Assembly: GCA_036924085.1 (NCBI GenBank)
Contig: JAVGWX010000011.1
Span: forward strand, 27,748,817 to 27,812,816
Direction: 5' to 3'
DNA length: 64,000 bases
DNA from: Ariolimax columbianus
Lineage: Eukaryota; Mollusca; Gastropoda; Stylommatophora; Arionidae
A program made the position numbers and the translations under genes. The notes below the pieces were generated by a model. The model was not told the origin of the DNA and ran no database searches. It saw nothing but the letters and a program-made list of their open reading frames with translations. Positions 11,376-22,329 of the stretch are shown here, one piece after another; position 1 is the first letter of the stretch; each line of letters starts with the position of its first letter.

Positions 11376-11736
11376 ATGCATACCGGTACTGAATACTGGC
11401 TCATTCATTTTCATTTCTTGTTGACCTCCTTTATCCTGGGTTACATGTCATGTTTCATGCATTCTTTGGCTAAAATGGCTACCTTCTTGCAGATCATATA
11501 TATGTCTTTGTTTTGCAATTTGCGTATGTTTTCGTTTAGTTTTTTGTACCTGATGAGGGCACTGTAGCCTTAACATGGCCTTGATTTTGTTGTTTTGGTA
11601 CAGCCTACATGTGCACTTTTAAATTTGTATTCATTTTACATGACCACTTCCTGGTAATGGCTGCCAACACAAACTATATTGTATCATGATATACAACATG
11701 TCTTGTTTTTTTCTTGTGATGTGTTAGTTTTCTTAT

Positions 11737-11882
11737 TCTGCGTTCGTTCTCAATCTCCCACTACCAAGCCCTGAATAAGGCTTTGCAAGTAGCAGGATGT
11801 AGTCCGGAGAACGGAATGCGTTGTGCCGCTAGTTTACAGCTTGACTGCGATATTTGCACCTTTTGGTCTGACACATCCATCT
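11737..11882 (-). repeat. SINE4 3' half, truncated
   Basis: The sequence runs cgttctcaatctcccactac, caagtagcaggatgtagtcc, gaacggaatgcgttgtg and gcgatatttgcacctttt. This is the reverse complement of the SINE4 3' half, ending near the shared ATGC..GAAGTC core. Confidence 0.85.
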
Positions 11883-12439
11883 TCGACAAGGATGTGTTAG
11901 TGGATTTTGTTTGTTCCTGGCAATGGTCTTGTGACCATAATGTTGGTTAGTTTTTTTTTTCTTAAAAAAACCTGTGCTGTCACTGAGCCATTATTTATAT
12001 TGTATGACTTCATAAACATCTGCAAAGTTATCAGCGTATGCAGCAATAGCTTCAGCAGAAAATGATTTTGCAGGAGATTAGAAGCAACTTTTTGCTATGC
12101 TCTATATAAAGAATCAGCAAGTCAGAAGTATTTTCCTATTCTTAGAAAAAAAGAATACTGCAGATGTGACCAAATCTCCCCCAAACTTGAAGCTCACACT
12201 TCAAGGGTCACCGACTGTATTAAACTATATGTTCATAATAATTTTGTTGGTTGCCGCACCCTTGCTGTCTTGCAAGTTACCTGTTCACTGGAAAGGCTTC
12301 GGGAATAATGCCTGTGTAAAAATCTGCATCCTATGCTACCTAAACACAGTGCATGTCACAGTTTCAGACACACCACAGGTCCGATACTATCGCCATCTGT
12401 TGCGATGGACTGAAAAAAGGACATTCGACAAGGGTTGGG

Positions 12440-12704
12440 CATAGAGGAGAACTGGTTCATAAATTCAGCGATGAACAAAAAAATTTTAATACTTTGCCAC
12501 ATAAGAAAGCACAACAGTCGAGAGAACGGTAATGGAAGGTATGGTGCTGGGCAAGAGAGGCAGAGGCAGACCAAGAAAGCGATGGCACTAAGATGTCAAG
12601 GAATGCTTGAGCATGATGCTGGAGATTGGCAAGAGATTGTTTCTTTCAGGTAGGCTGTGATGGGAGCGACTTTCTGCAAAGGACAGGCCATATGATGAAA
12701 TGCA
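12440..12704 (+). pseudogene. LINE-B (RTE-like) 3' end fragment
   Basis: Contains the basic tail GQERQRQTKKAMALR followed by tttctgcaaaggacaggcc, which matches the 3' end of the larger LINE-B copy (ttctgcaaaggacaagctac near 47170). Confidence 0.75.
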
Positions 12705-12705
12705 A

Positions 12706-12827
12706 GGTGTGTTCAAATGAAACCTTCCCAAGTGTATGTGCTGTTTGCATCAGAAGTGACATCATCATGTATCATCCTAGTATGTTCACTTGGTGCAGTT
12801 AGGTCTAGTTTCATTTGAACACGCCTC
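12706..12827. mobile_element. MITE with about 20-bp terminal inverted repeats
   Basis: The left end AGGTGTGTTCAAATGAAAC is mirrored at the right end by gtttcatttgaacacgcctc, with one mismatch over 17 bp next to the ends. The interior is about 80 bp and non-coding. The AGGTGTGTTCAAA terminus matches the mariner relic end near 41385-41403, suggesting mobilisation by that transposase group. No clear TA duplication is visible. Confidence 0.8.
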
Positions 12828-13299
12828 ATATAATCTGAGAAAGTAAAGACGGTCAGCATGATCTTGACATCACCTCTAGTATGCCGTTGCTCAAGAACAA
12901 TATTTTACCTAACACTATATTCCCAATATGCCAAACAGGCGTGAAATTTGGATCTTTAATTACTTTAAAAAAAATTTACATTGCGTCTGTTTATTTTCTT
13001 GTTTTGTAACAGAGAAAGCCTTGGTCAAGACAAAGAGTGCCCAATAGCCACCATAATGTTTAGAACTATCCATGGATGATGTTATCAAATTAAAAGTGGT
13101 TCTGTATTCCTTTTGAAGTCATTATCATTTGAAAGACCACAGCTAATCATACAGATATGGAATCAGAACATAAAAACAATACTGCAAGCGCAATTAACCA
13201 TGCCCGAAGAAGGAGTTCTCAAAAAGATAAGGCACAGTCAGGTTTGTTCATTTGGTTAAACGTCATAGAGTAGTATTATGCAATGCTGTTGGTCTTTAT

Positions 13300-13430
13300 T
13301 AGTGTAGTCGAGAGGTACGGCACTCGCCTCTCAAAGCGATGAATGGAAACGGCATGGGGTTTAGCCCCACAGGTTTCAAGCGACCCCTGGTCTCAAAGGA
13401 GGTGGGACTAGAGTGCATCCTGAGTTACCT
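13300..13430 (+). repeat. SINE2 copy, 5' head
   Basis: The head gtcgagaggtacggcactcg, then cctctcaaagcgatgaatgg, a degenerate B-box (gggtttagccccaca) and aagcgacccctggtctcaaa. Compare 15205, 23668, 37086 and 60145. It leads straight into the 30-bp array. Confidence 0.8.
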
Positions 13431-13850
13431 CCAGTCGTCTTGACCAACTTGACCTCTAGTACACCTTACTGTACCTTCTTGGCCTCTAGTACACTTTACT
13501 GTACCCACTTAACCTCTAGTACACCTTACTGTACCCACTTGACCTTTAGTACACTTTCCTGTACCCTCTTGACCTCTAGAACATTTTACTGTACCTTCTT
13601 GACTTCTCATATACCTTGCTGTACCTTCTTAACTTCTTGTACAGCTTACTGCACCTTCTTGACTTTTAGTTCACCCTACTGTACCCTCTTGATCTCTAGT
13701 GCACCTTACTGTACCCTCTTGACCTCTAGTACACCTTACGGTACCCTTTTGGCGTTTAGTACACCTTACTATACCCTCTTGACCTCAAGTACACCTTACT
13801 GTACCCACTCGGCTTCTAGTACATCTTTTTGGACCCTCTTCCAAGATGGG
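13430..13850. repeat. 30-bp minisatellite, about 14 copies
   Basis: The unit is cttgacctctagtacacctt followed by actgtaccct, repeated with scattered substitutions. Because 30 is a multiple of three, one plus frame (13413-13949) stays open with a ten-residue period (LLTSSTPYCT). There is no sign that this is a real protein. It starts inside SINE2 (…cagtcgtcttgacc), so it probably arose by amplification there. Confidence 0.93.
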
Positions 13851-13910
13851 CAGACAAAGATCTTCAGACTTAGAACAGAACATTGCAGTCTTAAAGCCCA
13901 CCTCCACAGG
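13845..13910 (+). pseudogene. I2 LINE sliver
   Basis: DGQTKIFRLRTEHCSLKAHL matches the segment in the I2 copy at 30187-30245. It is sandwiched between the minisatellite and rep3. Confidence 0.7.
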
Positions 13911-14200
13911 GCGATTGCCCCTGTGCAGGTCCCAGCTCTGCAGGTATGAGCTGGATGTAACCGGCAGGAGGATTTCCTGCTTAGCGGGCTAGGCTCAAGC
14001 AGCTTATTACTCTACTGCGTTGGGACAAGTGCCCCGCAGGGTGGTTAACTGGTGTGCGAATTCATGTTATTAGACTCAAACACTAGAGCAAAGTAGACCC
14101 ACAATCTGTTAGGTGCCATCTATGCTGCTCTTAAACCATCTAACGATGGTCGGTGTCACACGTTCGCTTCTTATGACATGCACTCTGTGGAGCAGTGGCG
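13910..14200 (+). repeat. rep3 interspersed repeat
   Basis: Shares gcccctgtgcaggtcc, ggaggatttcctg..tagcgg, ttattactctactgcgttgg, actcaaacactagagcaaag and gccatctatgctgctctt with 37665-37975 (+) and 55316-55600 (-). A tRNA origin is not obvious. Confidence 0.85.
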
Positions 14201-15126
<926 letters not shown>

Positions 15127-15204
15127 TAAGACTCCGTTTCTTGATTTATGCTTCTCTAAGACTTGGAGTTTCCAAAATGTGCAGAGAAACGATTGTTCAT
15201 TCAA

Positions 15205-15755
15205 TAGTAATTTATTCGTCTCTCAAAGCGATGAACGGAAAGAGGGTTGGTTCGAGCCCTGTGGCAGGTTTCAAGCCATCCCTGGTCTCAAAAAGGTGGG
15301 ACCAGAATGCCTGTATCCTGAGTTATCTCCAGTTGTCTTGACTTATGTCTTGCCACTGGTCCAAGGTAGCTCGGGACCAGAGAGTGAGGTTGATGACCAG
15401 CGCAGCTTCTTCCTCACTATCATCCAAATACAGTGCAAGTTATCATGTCAGGAGACTTAAAAAATCCCACTTCTCCAGTCAACCCAGCAGTAAATGGATA
15501 CCTGACGCATGAGTTAGGGAAAGTAAAAACAGCAAGGAAGGGCACTGGTCACCCCATCTCTCACAGGTTGCGGCTTAGTACAATTGAATTGCTGCCGAAG
15601 ACGGATGTGTCGGGCTGAAAGGTGCAAATATTGCAATCTAGCTGTAAACTAGCAGCACAACGCATTCCGTTCTCCGGACGACATCCTGCTACTTTCAAAT
15701 CCCTGTTCAGGGCTTAGTAGTGGGAGATTGAGAACGAACAAAGAACAATGGAGTC
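15205..15755 (+). repeat. Composite SINE: SINE2 head, SINE4 tail
   Basis: The 5' part is SINE2 (ctcaaagcgatgaacgg, B-box ggttcgagccctgtgg, tcttgccactggtccaagg). The 3' part, from about 15590, is SINE4 tail (gacggatgtgtcgggctgaa, ggtgcaaatattgca, cattccgttctccggacgac, ggcttagtagtgggagattg). The whole reads as one roughly 550-bp unit in the CCDC28 intron. Confidence 0.75.
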
Positions 15756-15820
15756 TTCAAAAAAATTATATTTCCAACCAGTGGTTAATTCTGCTGAATT
15801 TCCACTTTACTTTACTTACA

Positions 15821-16375
15821 AGGAGTGATAAAAAAGTATCCAGATTGGCGTGATAATTTTGGAACCAAATGATACAGCTGAAAGTTGCTAGACACAACCT
15901 CTATACTTTGTCCTTACATGTGGTACCTACATTCATCACATTGTCATAAAATTAACAAATCAATCAACGAATTTGCATCAGATTTTGTCAACAACTTGGC
16001 GAAACTTATAGAGACATGTAACTGAATTTACAGTCTACACGGAGGATTATATGAGCTGTTTATTCACTTACATAATCACTCCTCTTTACCCTGAGGTGTA
16101 GAGATAGGCACATTTATGAGTGGTGTAAATGTTTTAAAGATGGTTGTGAAAACGCTGAGAGTGATAAATGGTCTGGGAGGCTAGCGAGAAAACAATGGTG
16201 AGTTTGTGCACACACCTGTGCTGGGAAATTGCCAAATCACAATTTGTGAGTTGTCTGAAGGCTTACACGTTGGGTTCAGTTCAGTCGAACCTTTCGGTTG
16301 ATTTTGACAAAAGACGCATCTCATATAAATTTTCTTCAAAATTGCTCTCACCTGACGAGAAAGAGACAGTGTTTC
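15821..16375 (+). pseudogene. Mariner 5' part: TIR and DNA-binding region
   Basis: The left TIR is aggagtgataaaaaagtatc. A degraded transposase N-terminus follows, best seen at about 16105-16190 as IYEWCKCFKDGCENAESDKW, the helix-turn-helix linker of Mos1/SETMAR-type mariners. RISYKFSSKLLSPDEKET precedes the break. The element resumes at 20638 after the LINE-A insertion. Confidence 0.8.
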
Positions 16376-16386
16376 AGTTGCTCAGG
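16376..16386. other. Left target-site duplication of LINE-A
   Basis: AGTTGCTCAGG is repeated exactly at 20638-20648 on the other side of LINE-A. Removing the insert rejoins the mariner frame. Confidence 0.9.
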
Positions 16387-16748
16387 TACCATCTGAGGGA
16401 TTACGGCCGAACGCCTCTAAGCCGGAATCCCATCCTGAATCACAGCACACTGGGCTGCCTCTCTTCCGGGATAGTACAAACTAGTACATAGTCCATCATA
16501 TCATATCATCACCACCCCCTATAGACACGAGTGGTGAAGACTCGATAGTCCTGCAAGACAACTTCCCTAAGAGAGACAACTCTGACCTCAAACAACTGCT
16601 GCCTTGCAGATAGGCTGGGGACAGCCAAAGGCTAAGGAGGGCATCCCTACAGAAACGCCTTTTGAAATCGGATGCACTGGGTCACAGGCTTAATGAAACA
16701 ATGCAACGTATATCGCTGTATGATGACGGTACAACCTAACAGAAAAAA

Positions 16749-17468
16749 GTGTGGTGCTCACCCTGTGGAGTCCCGCCAGGCAGCGAGAGTGCCGGGCTCC
16801 ATGCCTCAAAGGGGCCCACCCAATGCTACTGGTGGTCACCCACCCATGTGCTGTGGAGTCAAGGTGATGGGGCAAAAACTATTGACCAAAAACCCAAGAC
16901 CCTCAGGATACTACAGTGGAATGCGGAGGGAGTCATTAACAACAAGCTTTCCCTAACACATCACCTGCATGAAGGTAAGATTGACGTGGCATGTATCCAA
17001 GAAACGCACCTCAACAACAACCACAAATTCTCAATCAGAGGATACCAGACCTACCGTCTTGATAGAGAAGGTCACAAAGGAGGGGTTCTGATACTGACAC
17101 GTAACTGCATACCGAGTAGCGCGGTAGCTGTCAATCGCACTGGACAAGCAGAAATTGTAGGAGTCGACATAATGACACAAGAAACGAAGAACCGCATCTT
17201 CAACCTGTATGGCCCTCCCAACAAAGACCTGTCGCTCTCGAGTATGGAAATCAAGGACTCGAGCTGCCTAGTAGTTGGAGACTTCAACAGCCACTCGGAG
17301 AGATGGGAATATTCGGACACAGACAACAGAGGTGATGAAGTGGAAGACTGGGAGATAGACACAAATCTCTATCTTATAAATAGGCCGGAGGACAGCCCTA
17401 GCTTCTATTCTAGAACATGGCATACCACCTCTACTCCAATTGGCAGGTATCGACCACAGGCCAATTAG
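16749..17468 (+). pseudogene. LINE-A apurinic-type endonuclease region
   Basis: The domain starts near 16900 (LRILQWNAEGV, catalytic Asn), then IQETHLNNN (Glu), NLYGPPN (Tyr) and VVGDFNSHSERW (Asp/Asn). The final Asp-His motif appears as IDHRPI near 17446, but in another frame, so a frameshift ends the open frame at 17468. Upstream residues include scattered cysteines that might be a decayed zinc finger; this is not supportable. It would nick genomic DNA to prime reverse transcription (family knowledge). Confidence 0.88.
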
Positions 17469-17524
17469 GCTAGAAATTGATATGAAAGCAGGCCCACAGG
17501 AAATAAAACCGCTCCCATGTTGCA

Positions 17525-19284
17525 ACTATAGACTGGGAGAGATTTGCAATTCTGACAGATGGGGTGTGTGAAACCATCAACACACGGAATAACAATATGG
17601 AATCTATGGTGGAAATCCTAAGCAAAGCAATAATGCAAGCAGCCACCGAAACCATCCCAAGAGGGGCAAGGAAAAACTACAAGCCATATTGGAATGATGA
17701 ATTGCAGAAAGTGGAAGACGAAGACTCAAATGCTAGGAACATGGCAGAGAGAGAACAATGTATGGAGGCAAATATCGCCCTCAAGGCTATCACGGCGAAA
17801 TACAAAAGAACACTAAACCAAATAACAAGAGACAGCTGGAAAAACAAAACAGAAAGTCTCAATTTAGATAAAGAAGGGAACAAACTATGGAAGTTAGTCA
17901 GAGCCATGAATGACGAAACACCATCAAATAAACAAATTACCATCAAGCAGGGCGACAACATGCTTACTGGAAAAAAAGCAGCAAACGCCTTTATAGAACA
18001 TTATGCCAGAGCAAACCACATTGATGTCCCTACAGACAGGCACACAGACATTAGTGAAGAATAAAAGAGCCACGACAACATCAATATGGCACCAGAGGAG
18101 CACATGATGGCAAAACTAACAATAAATGAAATGGAAGAGGCCATGAGAACTATAAAGAAAAAGAAATCGCCCGGAAAAGATGGGGTAACAAACGAAATGC
18201 TGATGGGGCTGGGCCAAACAGCAAAGAGGAAGTTACTATCAGTCCTGAACCAAAACTGGAAAAGGGGAATTGTACCTCAGGCATGGAAAGACGCTGTACT
18301 TATACCAGTACTAAAGAAAGAAAAAGATAGAACAGATCCAAATGGATACAGGCCTATCAGTCTACTGAGCTGTGTAGGAAAACTGATGGAACGTATGATA
18401 AACACCAGACTGATGTGGCATCTGGAAGAAAAACACATACTAATTCCACAGCAAGCAGGCTTTAGACAGCACAGATCCACTGAGGACCAGATCACTCTCA
18501 TAGCCCAGGAAATAGAGGATGCTTACCAGGAGAAAAAAAACACACAGTAGCGGTTTGGGTGGATTTAGAGAAGGCATTTGACAAGGTGTGGAAAGAGGGA
18601 CATGAACTCAAGCTACGAAGAAGTGAAGTTTGTGGGTAAATGTACAGATGGATCAGCCACTACCTCGAAAACAGAACAGCCAGAGTTCAAGTACAAGGGC
18701 AGATGAGCAAAAAGGTGACACTTGAGCAGGGAGTATCCCAAGGGGAAGTACTGTCACCCACACTTTTCCTGGTGTATATAAACAACATCACATAGAATAT
18801 ACCAAGAAGAGTCCACAGCTCCATGTTTGCAGACGATCTGGCTATGTAGACCTCTGATAAAAATCTCACCATAGCAAGCAATCAGATGCAGCAGGCCCTA
18901 ACATCGTTGGAGGAGTGGGCGAACTCATGGCTGGTCAAAATAAATGAGGAAAAAAGAACATGTACGATATTCTCGCTTTCAAACAAACCTCAGAACACTA
19001 AAATAAGTCTTAACGGCAAATATCTGCTGCCAAACGACAACCCAAACTACCTGGGAGTCACATTTGATCGGCGCAGGACATGGAAAAGTCAGATCGAGAG
19101 AAACCGAATGAGAGCAAGACAAAGAATGGCAATCATGAGGAAACTTGCTGGCACAAGCTGGGGAGCAGACGAAAGTATACTAAAGAAACTGTACACTGGA
19201 AGAGTTAGACGAGTTCTCGAGTATGGCATTGTGGCATGGACAACAGCAGCAAAGGCGAACTTTGATAAAATTAGCAAACTTTAA
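17525..19284 (+). pseudogene. LINE-A reverse transcriptase region
   Basis: The conserved blocks are, in order, KKKKSPGKDGVTNEML, LIPVLKKEKDRTDPNGYRPI, QQAGFRQHRSTEDQI, VWVDLEKAFDKVW, LEQGVSQGEVLSPTLF and SSMFADDLAM (catalytic FADD). NYLGVTFDRR and LEYGIVAWTTAA follow. Stops occur at the 17564-18064 frame end, near 18550, 18795 and 18847, plus shifts of frame. The order and motifs are complete for this LINE class, but no continuous protein remains. Confidence 0.9.
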
Positions 19285-19293
19285 AACCAAGCC

Positions 19294-20615
19294 ATGAGAG
19301 TTATAACAGGAGGCATGAAGTCAACGCCAATTGTAGAACTTGAAAAGATTACAAATATGCAATTCATGACCGACAGAAGAGACTGCAGAGCCCAGCAGCA
19401 AGCAGAGAAACTCAGAAGATTGACAGACCACCCAATGCATCAGAAACTAAATAGATTTGGAAATGGGAAACTAAAGCGGAGAAACTTTGCAGAAATAGCC
19501 AAAGCAAAGATGAGCTAAGACTCTATGAACACATTAACACCAAAGCCCATCCCTACTGTACGCAAACTTACCTGGAAGCAGCATATCATTCCGAAGGTGG
19601 TAGAAAATATACCAGATATTGGAAACAAGAACAGCCAGACTGAAAAAGAAAGAAGAGACATAACCCTGAGGTACATAACGAAAAATTACCCAAGCAGGGA
19701 CTGGACCCATGCATACATCGACGGTTCTGTAACAAACACAACACAGAATGGAGGGGCAGGGGTATTCCTGAGCCTACCAAATGGTAGTAAAATAACACTG
19801 TCAGTTGCAACTGGAAAATACTCAAGCAATTTCAGAGCGGAGGCAGAGGCACTGAGGGCTGCAGCAGAAGCAATGCTGACAGGCAAAAGAAATGAAAGCC
19901 AGATAGTTCTGTTTACAGATGCCCTGGCCGTTGTCACAGCACTAAAAAGCCAGAAAAATACTGAACTTAATGATTTAAGAGCAGTACTCTGTCAACTATG
20001 CCAGCAGTCCGCACCATAAAGAGTAGTGGTATGGTGGGTTCCATCCCACTGTAACATCTAAGGCAACGAGGAGGCAGACAGACTGGCAAAAGAAGGTGCA
20101 AGACTACCACAACCAGATTCTAGTGTGACCTACGAAGAGTCCAAAAAGCTTATTAGAGCTAGATACATGACCAAATGGGAAACAGAACATACTGGCTACA
20201 CAAAAAATGATGCTTATTACCAGTTGAACAGAAGAGAGCAGGTCGTGGTCTTCAGACTCCACACAGGCCACAACAGACTGAGGTACCACCTTTTCAATAA
20301 ACTGAAGATAGGTGGCACTGACGAATGCACTTGTGGTACCTGGAAAATGACCGCTGAACATTTGCTGCAGAACTGCCCGACATATGAGGACCAGAGAAAG
20401 CACATGTGGCCATCACCAGTGGTGGCACTGACGAATGCACTTGTGGTACCTGGAAAATGACCGCTGAACATTTGCTGCAGAACTGCCCGACATATGAGGG
20501 CCAGAGAAAGCACATGTGGCCATCACCAGTGGCAACACTAGACAAGCTCTATGGCAGTGTCGACAGCCTCAGGATGGCCGCTGCTTTTTTCGAAAAAATA
20601 CAGGTTGACGTTTGA
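19294..20615 (+). pseudogene. LINE-A RNase H and C-terminal knuckle
   Basis: RNase H motifs are WTHAYIDGS, FRAEAEAL, LFTDALAVV and NEEADRLAKEG, with stops near 20017 and 20058. The C-terminal CTCGTW..TAEHLLQNC knuckle occurs twice because of a 110-bp tandem duplication (20311-20420 and 20421-20530). Confidence 0.9.
20311..20530 (+). repeat. 110-bp tandem duplication within LINE-A
   Basis: Two copies, 20311-20420 and 20421-20530, both start ggtggcactgacgaatgcac and end catcaccagt. They differ at one noted base (gaggacc versus gagggcc). Other LINE-A copies in the window have one. Confidence 0.95.
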
Positions 20616-20637
20616 CAGCGTACGAAGAAGAAGAAGA

Positions 20638-20710
20638 AGTTGCTCAGGACCTACTCGAGTGCGTCAAAAATTATAAAAACTTTAAAAAAAAATAAACATA
20701 GCTGGGTATG
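20638..20710 (+). pseudogene. Mariner continuation between LINE-A and SINE4
   Basis: Reads VAQDLLECVKNYKNF, the mariner block just before the catalytic domain. The first 11 bases are the right LINE-A duplication, and 20702-20710 (CTGGGTATG) is the left SINE4 duplication. Confidence 0.85.
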
Positions 20711-21067
20711 GGATCAAGATGCTGAGCAGCGCATGAGTTGCAGTGGTCAGCGACCCATAGCTGGCTGCTAGCGTCAGGGCCAGCGAACCAGAGCTGCCAA
20801 GACCCTTCTACACCTCCATGCGGTGATCCTGGATAACAGGCTGCAGCAGGGCAGACTGACTAAGGAGAAGGAATCGAAGAGGGAATGCTAACCCGGTACT
20901 AAAAAAATGCTTGCTGAAGTCAGATGTGTTGGACCGAAAGGTGCAAATATCGCAGTCAAGCTGTAAACTACGACACAACGCATTCCGTTCTCTGGACTGC
21001 ATTCTGCTACTTATGCCCTTTCAGGGTTTGGTAGCGGGAGATTGAGAACGAACGAAGAAGAAGATAA
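20711..21067 (+). repeat. SINE4 copy, 357 bp, with 9-bp duplication
   Basis: Starts ggatcaagatgctgagcagc and ends gaacgaacgaagaagaagat. CTGGGTATG flanks it exactly at 20702-20710 and 21068-21076. It carries the core atgcttgctgaagtcagatg. It is one of the two most complete copies, with 28012-28368. Confidence 0.92.
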
Positions 21068-21812
21068 CTGGGTATGACCCTGAAACCGAAACTAAAGCCG
21101 TGTCTTCACAGTGGAAGACCCTAAACTCTCCAAGATCCAAAAATGCATGACAAGGTCTCAGCAACATCAAAATGCTGCGGCCTTTTTTGATCAGAAGTGA
21201 ATTGTGTATCATGAATACGTTTTTCCAAGTCAGACAATCAACAACTAGTACTACTCTCAAGTTTTGCAGCATGTGAGAGACACACTTCGTCACAAAAGGC
21301 TGACATGAGAGTAGTGAATGATAACACCATCATGACAGTGCGCCTGCCCATGCATCTTCACATATGAAGCAGTTTCTTGCTAAGCACCAAATTTCACACG
21401 TCTGCCAATCACACTATTCATTAGATCTCACTCCCTACAATTTTTTTTCTTTTTCGAGCAGTTGAAACGGTTATGGGTTAAATGTGTAGCTTTGAAAGGG
21501 CACTATCTCAAAGACTAATAAAAAAACAAACTGTCATAGATTTTACCCATTGCTGGGGTAGTCGATGGGTTTTAGAGGCTGAGGACTACAGACTGCTGTC
21601 GTCACGTCGTGTGCTGGCTAATGTTTGTTTATTTCACCCCCAACAGAAAAACAATATATGCCATACCAGGGATTCGAACCACTGCCCTCCTTGTCAGCAG
21701 GCAGGCCTCAAAACCATTCAGCCACTTGCTCCTCAAAGACTATAAACTTAAAAATCTGTCACTATTGTATTGTTTTTTTAAACAAATCCAAACCAGACAC
21801 TTTTAGATCACC
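21068..21812 (+). pseudogene. Mariner catalytic region and right end
   Basis: Broken frames read GYDPETETKAVSSQWK, IVYHEYVFPSQTIN, SAPAHASSHMKQFLAKH and YSLDLTPYNFFFFEQLKR, then ALKGHYLKD. These are the successive blocks of a Mos1/SETMAR-type transposase, including the region of the second catalytic Asp. A tRNA-derived SINE splits the final block at 21517/21732. The right end (acacttttagatcacct) is an imperfect match to the left TIR. Confidence 0.85.
21518..21731 (-). repeat. tRNA-derived SINE with 11-bp duplication
   Basis: On the minus strand the head reads GTGGCTGAATGG (A-box) and GTTCGAATCCCTGGTATGGC (B-box). CTCAAAGACTA flanks it at 21507-21517 and 21732-21742. The head differs from SINE1 and SINE2, so this is a further family. 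Confidence 0.85.
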
Positions 21813-22329
21813 TTGTGTAGCCAACCTTTCACTTGTTTCTATTATAATACACATATTTTAGCAATGGTTTAACTTTTGTAGCTTAGTGTTTACATTCACA
21901 GCATCAGTAAGCTAAGTTTCACTAGGTGTAAGCCTTACCACAAACCAAACATTACTATACTGTGAGCTCAGGACAGCGCTTATCGGTGGACAGAAGAAAT
22001 TATACAAAGACACTCTAAAAGTTTCTTTGAATAGTTTCTCTGCCTGGGAGCTGCTTGCTCCGAACTGCCCAGCCAGGGGCACTGCATCACACATGTGACT
22101 CGCACCAATGCGCAGAGAACCTTTACGAAGGCACAGGAAAAGCGAGCTGCCCAAAAGCACAGAATACAAGTTGGCCTAATTACTAACACTGTTCACCTGC
22201 GCCCTACGTGTGGTAAAGTTTGTCACGCTCAGATCAGACTATATAGTCATACTAGATGTAAGATAATGGCTAATGAAAAGCAATGGTATAGTAAAGCGCT
22301 ATAGATTGAGGGTATTCCTGCATGAAAGT

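Larger units (their letters stand above)
16387..20637 (+). mobile_element. Full-length LINE-A (APE endonuclease, RT, RNase H)
   Basis: The 4.25-kb element is bounded by an exact 11-bp duplication and ends in (GAA)n. It starts with about 360-500 bp of non-coding 5' sequence. Endonuclease, reverse transcriptase, RNase H and a C-terminal zinc knuckle follow in that order, as in RNase H-bearing LINEs of the I/Jockey superfamily. Frameshifts and stops in each domain mean this copy is dead. It lies inside a mariner within the CCDC28 intron, same strand as the gene. Confidence 0.92.

Noticed and set aside
12140..12235. Possible upstream exon of the CCDC28-like gene (…KKNTADVTKSPPNLKLTLQG)
   Set aside because: The acceptor is plausible, but available donors give phase 0 or 2, while the next exon needs phase 1, and no family similarity is evident.
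13413..13949. 178-residue repeat protein
   Set aside because: Open only because of the 30-bp period; it has no start context or domain and is built from a SINE segment and a LINE sliver.
21660..21735. Possible tRNA gene on the minus strand
   Set aside because: Lies within a SINE bounded by an 11-bp target duplication.
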